DNA from: Hungatella effluvii | Lineage (GTDB): Bacteria > Bacillota > Clostridia > Lachnospirales > Lachnospiraceae | Length of the DNA: 64,000 bases | NCBI RefSeq assembly: GCF_003201875.1 | Contig: NZ_QJKD01000004.1 | Span: 330,012-394,011 of the forward strand | Direction of reading: 5' to 3' | Shown: positions 54,286-63,200 of the stretch, piece after piece | Layout: each line of letters opens with the position of its first letter | How positions within the stretch are numbered: the first letter of the stretch is position 1 | Program-made: the position numbers and the translations under genes | Notes under the pieces: model-generated | Databases searched by the model: none | The model's input: only the letters and a program-made list of their open reading frames with translations | What the model was told of the DNA's origin: nothing

Positions 54286-57200
54286 ATGAAGGGATTAAAG
54301 AAAAAGTTAAAAAGAGGTTTGGCAGGATTCCTGTCATTTGTTCTTACAATGACCTCATTTAACATGGTGTCATGGGCGGATGTGGCCGCTGCTTTTGAGA
54401 AAGAGAATGCTACATTTGTGATGAGCGGAGAGGATTTGAGAGACTCTGCGCAGGCAGCCATTGATAATGGCGATGAATTTAATTTTGAGGACCTCGGCGT
54501 GGATACGTCCGACCGAAGCCTTGCAAAGGAATATCAGAGGCTGTTTGAAACAGGTTCTGTATTTGAGTTTGCACCGGCTTACGATATGGATGAAGAGGAA
54601 TATGCAGACGGAGCAGAGCTTCGTATGTTTATCCGTATTAACGGCGATCCCGAAGGATATCAGATTACAGGCGATGAGGATATCATCTTCCTGTATATCA
54701 ATGATTCTGATGCGAGAGTGACATTCCGTTCCAGAATTGACGGATATACGACTCAGAAGGTAACTGTAAAGGGGAATTCCACTTTACTGGATGCGGAAGC
54801 ACCGACTGCACCGGTTGGCGGTGAAGGAAACGGTAACGGAGGCGCTGGCGGCGCGGGTACGAACGGCGCGGCTGGCGGCGAAGTACAGAACCCGGATGAG
54901 AATGCAGGCGGGGAAAATGGAACGGTTGACGGAACGGTTCAGAATCCTGACGGAAATGCGGCTGATGGAAGCGTAGAGAATCCGGACAGCAATGCGGCTG
55001 ATGGAAATGGTACCACAAGCGGCGAAGTACAGAACCCGGATGCGAATGTGGACGGAGAGATCGACGGAGAAGGCGCGGCAAACGGTGAGGTTCAGAATCC
55101 GGATGCAGGCTTAGACGGAGAAAATGGAAATGCAGCAGATGGCGTTCAGAATCCAGATGCTAATGTAAGTGATGGAAACGGAACAAATGACGGAACGGTT
55201 CAGAACCCGGATGCAAACGCAGATGGGGAAAATACCGATCATTCCAATACAAATACAGGAAAAGAAGAACAGGTTCAGAAGCCGGAAGACCATACCGGAA
55301 CGAACGGCGGCGCGCAGAATAGCGATACGAACAAGACCGAAGACGGCGGAAAGGCCGAAGCGGGGAATTCTGAGAGTGGAGCTTCCAATGGTGGGGCGGC
55401 ATCTGATGGCGGGGCTTCGAACGGTGGGGCATCTGATAGTGGATCTTCGAACAGCGGGGCGTCTGACAGCGGCTCTTCTGACAGCGGTTCCGATCAAGGG
55501 GACTCTCTGGTATCGGCAGCGACTTTAAACCGTCATTATACTCATATTCTTACAACTGCAGTCAATGGTGATGCGGGAAGTAAGGAGAGCGACAAGGTAT
55601 CTTCTGATGAAGGCAAGGAAGATGAGAAGAAGGATACGGCTAATGCTAATGCTAAGGATGAAGGACAGTCTGATAAGACAGATCAGGCAGATAGTGTAGA
55701 TCAGGCAGATAAAGTTGATGCCGCAGATAAAACCGATAAGGCTGATAACGCTGATAACGCAGAAACCAGCGATAAGCATGATAGCGAGGATGTTAATAGC
55801 AATACAGATACAGAAGACGGCAGCAACAGCGGCAATGCTGATAAAGGTGCTGTAGTGACTCCTGACAACGGAGAAAACCAGAATCCTTCTGAGGATAAGG
55901 CAGATGACCAGGGCGAAGTTTCCAAACCGGACGAAGGCCAGGGCGATGCTGTAATTGATGATATTTCTGATAAGGATAATGCTGATAAAGATAATGCAGA
56001 CAAAAATGCTGCGGAAGATAATAAGGCAGACGATACAACAGTTGATGGAAAGGATCATGCTGCTAACGGAGAAGACGGAAAGAAGAACGATTCTCTGGTA
56101 GTGGATCCTGAAGCTGATGAAAAAGAAGAAGTATCGAAAACAGGAACCACCAGCGGCAAGACCTATGGCCAGGTAGTATTGGATGAGTCCTATTATGCAA
56201 AGGCCTATGTTACTACTTTGAATAAGCTGCATATCGATGTGTCTAAAGAAGGCTATGCCGTTACTTATGCGGTTACACCAGTTGGTACGGCTACTGTAAA
56301 GGGCGCTAAGAATGTAGAAGAAGGAAAAGATTTAACATTTACCGTAAAACCACAGGTTGGCTATGTCATTGACCATGTAACTGTAAATGGAGAAACCCTT
56401 GAAGCAGTAGAAGATGACGAAGCTACTGATTCTAATGCAGATACAGGCGTAAAACGGTTTGTTGTTCCGGAGATTGTGGAAGAACAGGAAATCGTTGTGG
56501 TGATGGCGGAGATTGGGGAGCATCCGGAATTTAATTTCAGCAAGACTCTGGGTGATGTAGTCGTGAGCCTTCATGCAGAAGAAGGAATTCTGCCGGCAGG
56601 AACTGTGGCGAAGGTGACGGAAGTTACGGAGAAGGTTGAGGAGGCTGTTAAGGAGAAGACGGCAGAGGAGACTGGTGAAGATACTTCCGCGAATACGGTT
56701 TTGGCTTATGATATTAAGTTGTTTGTGGAGAATGAAGCAGGTGAACTAAAGGCTCTGGATAATAGCTGGAGTGAAAATGGATATGTAGAGGTTACATTTG
56801 CTGGTAAGGCAATTGAAGAGAAGAGTGCGGAAGCTGAAAAGGTAGAAATTACTCATATTGATACCGGTGATGTTGATGCAACATCTGAAAGTGTTGAAAA
56901 GGTCAGCGTTGAAGAAGTTGAAAAGGTCGAATCAGTATCTGACGCGGTAGACGTAACCGATAATAATTCGATCGAGATGATTGCTTTTGAGGCAGAACAT
57001 TTTTCAATATATGCAATATATTTTACCAGCGGAAGTATGGCTGCAAAAATTAGAACTATGAGCATTGACGGAAAATCAATTGGTAACAATAATTATGTTG
57101 GAGACTGGTGGAATCGTTTTACACTTACAACTTCGGGTTTGATGATTTCCAATATTGCTCAAGATATAAAAGATAATGAAAGTGAGGCTTTTAAGTCCTA

Positions 57201-60200
57201 TAAATTTGTGAAGGCAACTATTGGCAACCAATATGACGGTGAATCTGTGCTTCGCATTCGTCAGCAGTCAAACAAAAAATATAAATTAGAATATTCAACC
57301 GGAAACATTTGGCAGAGTTTCAATAGTAATGAAGATCTCTATTTTTGGTTTGAGCCAATAACAATAACGGTGACCTTTGATCCTAATGAGGATTATGGAG
57401 GCACTGGTGAACCATTTACCGTTACAGTGGGTGACGAGGGGAAAATTATAACACCCGATAATCCTTTTGCAAATAAAAACGGATATGAGTTTGTTGGTTG
57501 GCATGGTGAAAAGTCTGGCCATCATGATGGTACAGGAATGCTTCAACAGACATTTATTGAAGGCGTACAGTATCCGCCGAATATTGATAATAAAACCAAT
57601 ACTATTACCAGTGATATAACACTATATGCTACGTGGCTTAATAAGAAAGGAACAGATGGCCAGGAGGCTAAATTCTTTATTAGAACAGACGGGAAAGCTC
57701 CTTTTGAACCTAATGGATATGGAGCAAGTGATTATTATCCGTCAACCACACAGACACAGTTAATTGGTACCTTAAGGAATAAAACAGAAATAAATAATAA
57801 CCCTGAAATGGTTACAGCTAATATTTTAAAAGAACCTTCTGGTACGGCTATAGCGGCAGCGGCCCAAAAAGCAGGAAAAAGTTTTAATCCAGATACGCAG
57901 AAAGTTCTATGGTACGTAATTAAAGATCAGGGAGATTGGCATGTCGACGGTATTGTAGTAGATAAAAATACTTATTCTGTAAGATACTGGCCAAATGGTG
58001 GTAATGAAAATGTTCCGCCTACGCAGAATTATAGCGAGGGAACCACTGTGCGTGTAAATTATAATAATATACCTACACGCATAGGATATGAATTCTTAGG
58101 CTGGGATACAGATAAAGAATCGACATCACCTCGATATGTATCAAACGGCACAAACAATTCTTTTGTAATAAAAGATGCTAATGTTGACTTGTATGCAATA
58201 TGGAAACCAAAAGATGGTATTCCATTTACTGTAGAACATTATACACAGCAGTTAGATAAAAGTTATCCACAAAAAGCGACTGAAATAGCAACCAAATATT
58301 CTACTACAGGAACTATTGTAAAGGATGATGATTACAAGAAAACAATTCCAGGATTTACGTATGCTTCCGGAATTGAGGATAATATTACAGAGGCGGAAGT
58401 GCAAGGCGATGGTAGTACTGTATTGAAGTTATATTATACCAGGAATACAGATACTCCTTACACAATAGAACACTATCAGCAGTCCGTTGATAATCCTGAG
58501 GAATATGAACTGGTAGAGACTGACACAGAGACCGGTTTAGGAGTAACTGGAGAGAAGGCTACGTTTACGCCTAAAGATTACACAAACGACGGTTTTGAGT
58601 ATAATGCCGCTTTAACAACGCCTGCAGATAAAACAATTACAGGTGACGGAAAACTTGTTGTTAAATTGTATTATGACCGGAAAAGTTATAGTGTAAAATA
58701 TGAATATACAGGAAACGTACCAGATGGTGTAAGTTCTTTGCCTCAGGCAAAAACATACAGAGTCGGGGAAGATGTAACAATTGCCGCCGATGCAGCTGCC
58801 AAAGGATATAGCTTTAGCGGTTGGAAAATTAATGGTAATGATGCTGAAATGTTTAAGATGCCTGCTCACGATATAAAGATAACGGGAAGCTTTGGCGTTA
58901 ATAGTTATACAGTAACCTATAAAGTAGACAATTCCACATATGGTGTGGTAGAAACGTATCAATATGGCGAAAATGTTTCTTTAAGAGAAAAACCAGTAAA
59001 GGAAGGATATTCTTTTAAAGGCTGGAGTCGTGACAGTGGATTTACAATGCCTGCAGAGAACGTGGTAATCGAAGGACACTTTGAGATCAACAAATATACG
59101 GTAAGATATGAAGTAGATGGAGTTCTCTACGGGGAAGAAGAATCGTATGACTTTGGCGAAATGGTTGAGATTAGAGATGAACCGACAAAAGACGGGTATA
59201 CGTTCAGCCATTGGAGTCGAAAAGAAGCATTTTCGATGCCTGCAAATGATGTTGTAATTAATGGAAAATTCAGTATTAACAGCTACAAAGTGACATATAA
59301 GGTGGACGGAGTTCTGTACGGAGGTACCGAGACTCATGAGTATGGAAGTGCAGTAACGCTGAGGGCTGAACCTAAGACGGAAGGTTACACATTTAGTGGC
59401 TGGAATCGTGAAAATAACTTTACGATGCCTGCAGAGGATGTAGTAATCGAAGGAAACTTTAAGATCAACAGCTATACGGTGACGTATAAAGTTGACGGTG
59501 AGATAAGCGGTGAAGCAGAAACTTATGAGTATGGAGCAGTAGTAACACTGAGAGAGGAACCTACAAAAGAGGGTTATACGTTCAGTCACTGGAGCCGTGA
59601 GTCAGGATTTACGATGCCTGCAGAAAATATAGTGGTTGAAGGACATTTCGAGATTAACAGTTATACAGTTACCTATAAGGTTGATGACCAGTTATATGGA
59701 AAGGTAGATACCTATAAATTTGGAGAAGATGTAACACTGAGAGATGTACCAACGAAAGAGGGATATACCTTTAGCGGCTGGAGCGAGACCAGTGGGTTTA
59801 AGATGCCTGCAAAAGATGTAGAGATCAAAGGAAACTTCAGCATCAACGATTATATGGTAACCTATAAGGTAGACGGAAAGGTTATTGATGAGAAAAAGCA
59901 CCAGTATAATGAAGAGGTAACCGTAAGAGCAGACGAAACGAAGGAAGGCTATACCTTCGGCGGCTGGAGCAGTGAAGATGTCAGGCAATCATTTATCCAA
60001 AGATTACTGTCTTCTTCTATCGCGGGAAAGACGTTCCGTATGCCGGCGAAGAATGTGGTAATTGAAGGACATTTTGCTGTTAACAGCTATACAGTGACCT
60101 ATAAGGTAGACGGAGAACAATCCGGAGAAATAGAAACCTATGAATACGGAAAGCTTGTAACAATCAGAGAAGACCTGGAAAAAGAAGGACACAAGTTCAG

Positions 60201-63200
60201 TGGGTGGAACCTTAAGGAAGACTTTACCATGCCGGCCGAAGATGTAGTGATTGTAGGAAGCTTTACTGCAAACGAGTATACGGTAACTTATTGGGTAGAC
60301 GGTACACCTTATGAAGCAGTAGAGACATATCTGTATGGAACTGCTGTGAAGCTGAAAGAAGCCCCGAAGAAGGAAGGCTATACCTTTAGCGGCTGGAACC
60401 GCAAAGAAGATTTTACGATGCCTGCAGAAAATGTAGTCATTAATGGATCGTTCAGCATTAACAGCTACAAGGTATCGTATGAGGTAGATGGAAGTGCTTA
60501 TGGTAAGGAAGAAACGTATGAATACGGAAGTTCCGTAACACTTCAAAAAGAGCCGGAGAAGGAAGGATATACCTTCAGCAAATGGGATCATGAAGACGGA
60601 TTTGCGATGCCAGCACATGATGTAGTGATCAAAGGAAGCTTTGAAATCAACAGCTATAAAGTGACATACAAAGTGGACGGAGAGCAGGCAGGAGAAGCGG
60701 AAACGTATGAGTTTAATGCGCCTGTGACTCTGAGAAAAGCCCCAGAAAAAGAAGGATATACCTTTGACGGCTGGAGTTATGATACCGGATTCAATATGCC
60801 AGCAAAAGATGTAGTAATTGAAGGAAGCTTTACGATTAACAATTATACCGTGACGTATTTTGTAGATGGAGAGCAGACCGGAGAAACAGAAACCTACCAG
60901 TATAATCAGGAAGTCACTGTAAAAGCGGACGCAGAAAGAGAAGGCTATACCTTTAGCGGCTGGAGCAGTGAAGATGTGAAAGAGAACTTTATTCAGAAAC
61001 TGCTTTCAAACTCCATAGCGGGCAGGACGTTCCGTATGCCAGCAAAGGATGTTGAGATAGAAGGAAGCTTTGACATCAACAGCTACAAAGTAACGTATAA
61101 GGTAGATGGAAAGCCGGTTGGAGAGGTGGAAACGTATAATTACGGAACGCTGGTAACGGTAAGGCAGAGCCCGGAGAAAGAAGGTTATACATTTAGTGGC
61201 TGGAGCCGTACGGAAGCATTTGAGATGCCAGCGAGAGACGTAGTGATTGAAGGCTCTTATAAGATCAACAGCTATACCGTAACGTATAAGGTAGACGGAG
61301 AGCAGTATGGAGAGACGGAGACCTACGAGTATGGTGCGGCGGTAACGCTGAGGGAAAAGCCATCCAGGGAAGGCTACACATTCAAGGGATGGAGTTATGA
61401 GAATGGATTTAAGATGCCGGCTGAAGACGTCGTGATTGAAGGTTCTTATCAGATCAACAGCTATACAGTAACGTATAAGGTAGATGGACAGCAGTATGGA
61501 GAGCCGGAAGTATATAAGTATAACGAATTAGTCCGGTTGAAATCCGAGCCGACAAAGGAAGGTTATACATTTAGCCACTGGAATTACGGTGAAGATTTCC
61601 TGATGCCTGCAAAAGATGTTGAGATCGAAGGAAACTTTGGAATTAACAGCTATACCGTAACGTATAAGGTAGATGGAGTCCAGTACGGAGATACCGAGAC
61701 TCATGAGTATGGAAGCGCAGTAACGCTGAGGGCTGAACCTAAGACGGAAGGTTACACATTTAGTGGCTGGAATCGTGAAAATAACTTTACGATGCCTGCA
61801 GAGGATGTAGTAATCGAAGGAAACTTTAAGATCAACAGCTATACGGTGACGTATAAAGTTGACGGTGAGATAAGCGGTGAAGCAGAAACTTATGAGTATG
61901 GAGCAGTAGTAACACTGAGAGAGGAACCTGCAAAAGAGGGTTATACGTTCAGTCACTGGAGCCGTGAGTCAGGATTTACGATGCCTGCAGAAAATATAGT
62001 GGTTGAAGGACATTTCGAGATTAACAGTTATACAGTTACCTATAAGGTTGATGACCAGTTATATGGAAAGGTAGATACCTATAAATTTGGAGAAGATGTA
62101 ACACTGAGAGATGTACCAACGAAAGAGGGATATACCTTTAGCGGCTGGAGCGAGACCAGTGGGTTTAAGATGCCTGCAAAAGATGTAGAGATCAAAGGAA
62201 ACTTCAGCATCAACGATTATATGGTAACCTATAAGGTAGACGGAAAGGTTATTGATGAGAAAAAGCACCAGTATAATGAAGAGGTAACCGTAAGAGCAGA
62301 CGAAACGAAGGAAGGCTATACCTTCGGCGGCTGGAGCAGTGAAGATGTCAGGCAATCATTTATCCAAAGATTACTGTCTTCTTCTATCGCGGGAAAGACG
62401 TTCCGTATGCCGGCGAAGAATGTGGTAATTGAAGGACATTTTGCTGTTAACAGCTATACAGTGACCTATAAGGTAGACGGAGAACAATCCGGAGAAATAG
62501 AAACCTATGAATACGGAAAGCTTGTAACAATCAGAGAAGACCTGGAAAAAGAAGGACACAAGTTCAGTGGGTGGAACCTTAAGGAAGACTTTACCATGCC
62601 GGCCGAAGATGTAGTGATTGTAGGAAGCTTTACTGCAAACGAGTATACGGTAACTTATTGGGTAGACGGTACACCTTATGAAGCAGTAGAGACATATCTG
62701 TATGGAACTGCTGTGAAGCTGAAAGAAGCCCCGAAGAAGGAAGGCTATACCTTTAGCGGCTGGAACCGCAAAGAAGATTTTACGATGCCTGCAGAAAATG
62801 TAGTCATTAATGGATCGTTCAGCATTAACAGCTACAAGGTATCGTATGAGGTAGATGGAAGTGCTTATGGTAAGGAAGAAACGTATGAATACGGAAGTTC
62901 CGTAACACTTCAAAAAGAGCCGGAGAAGGAAGGATATACCTTCAGCAAATGGGATCATGAAGACGGATTTGCGATGCCAGCACATGATGTAGTGATCAAA
63001 GGAAGCTTTGAAATCAACAGCTATAAAGTGACATACAAAGTGGACGGAGAGCAGGCAGGAGAAGCGGAAACGTATGAGTTTAATGCGCCTGTGACTCTGA
63101 GAAAAGCCCCAGAAAAAGAAGGATATACCTTTGACGGCTGGAGTTATGATACCGGATTCAATATGCCAGCAAAAGATGTAGTAATTGAAGGAAGCTTTAC

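Noticed and set aside
55525..56232. A 235-codon minus-strand frame coding a very hydrophobic protein
   Set aside because: It is the complement of the Asp/Lys/Ala-rich stalk of the adhesin, where GAT/GAC codons read as Ile/Val on the other strand. No start signal.
58612..62985. Several long minus-strand frames (98-204 codons), two pairs of them identical
   Set aside because: They are antisense to the giant adhesin repeats; the identical pairs simply reflect the 2367-bp duplication, and their products are Cys/Phe/Ile-rich strings without ribosome binding sites.
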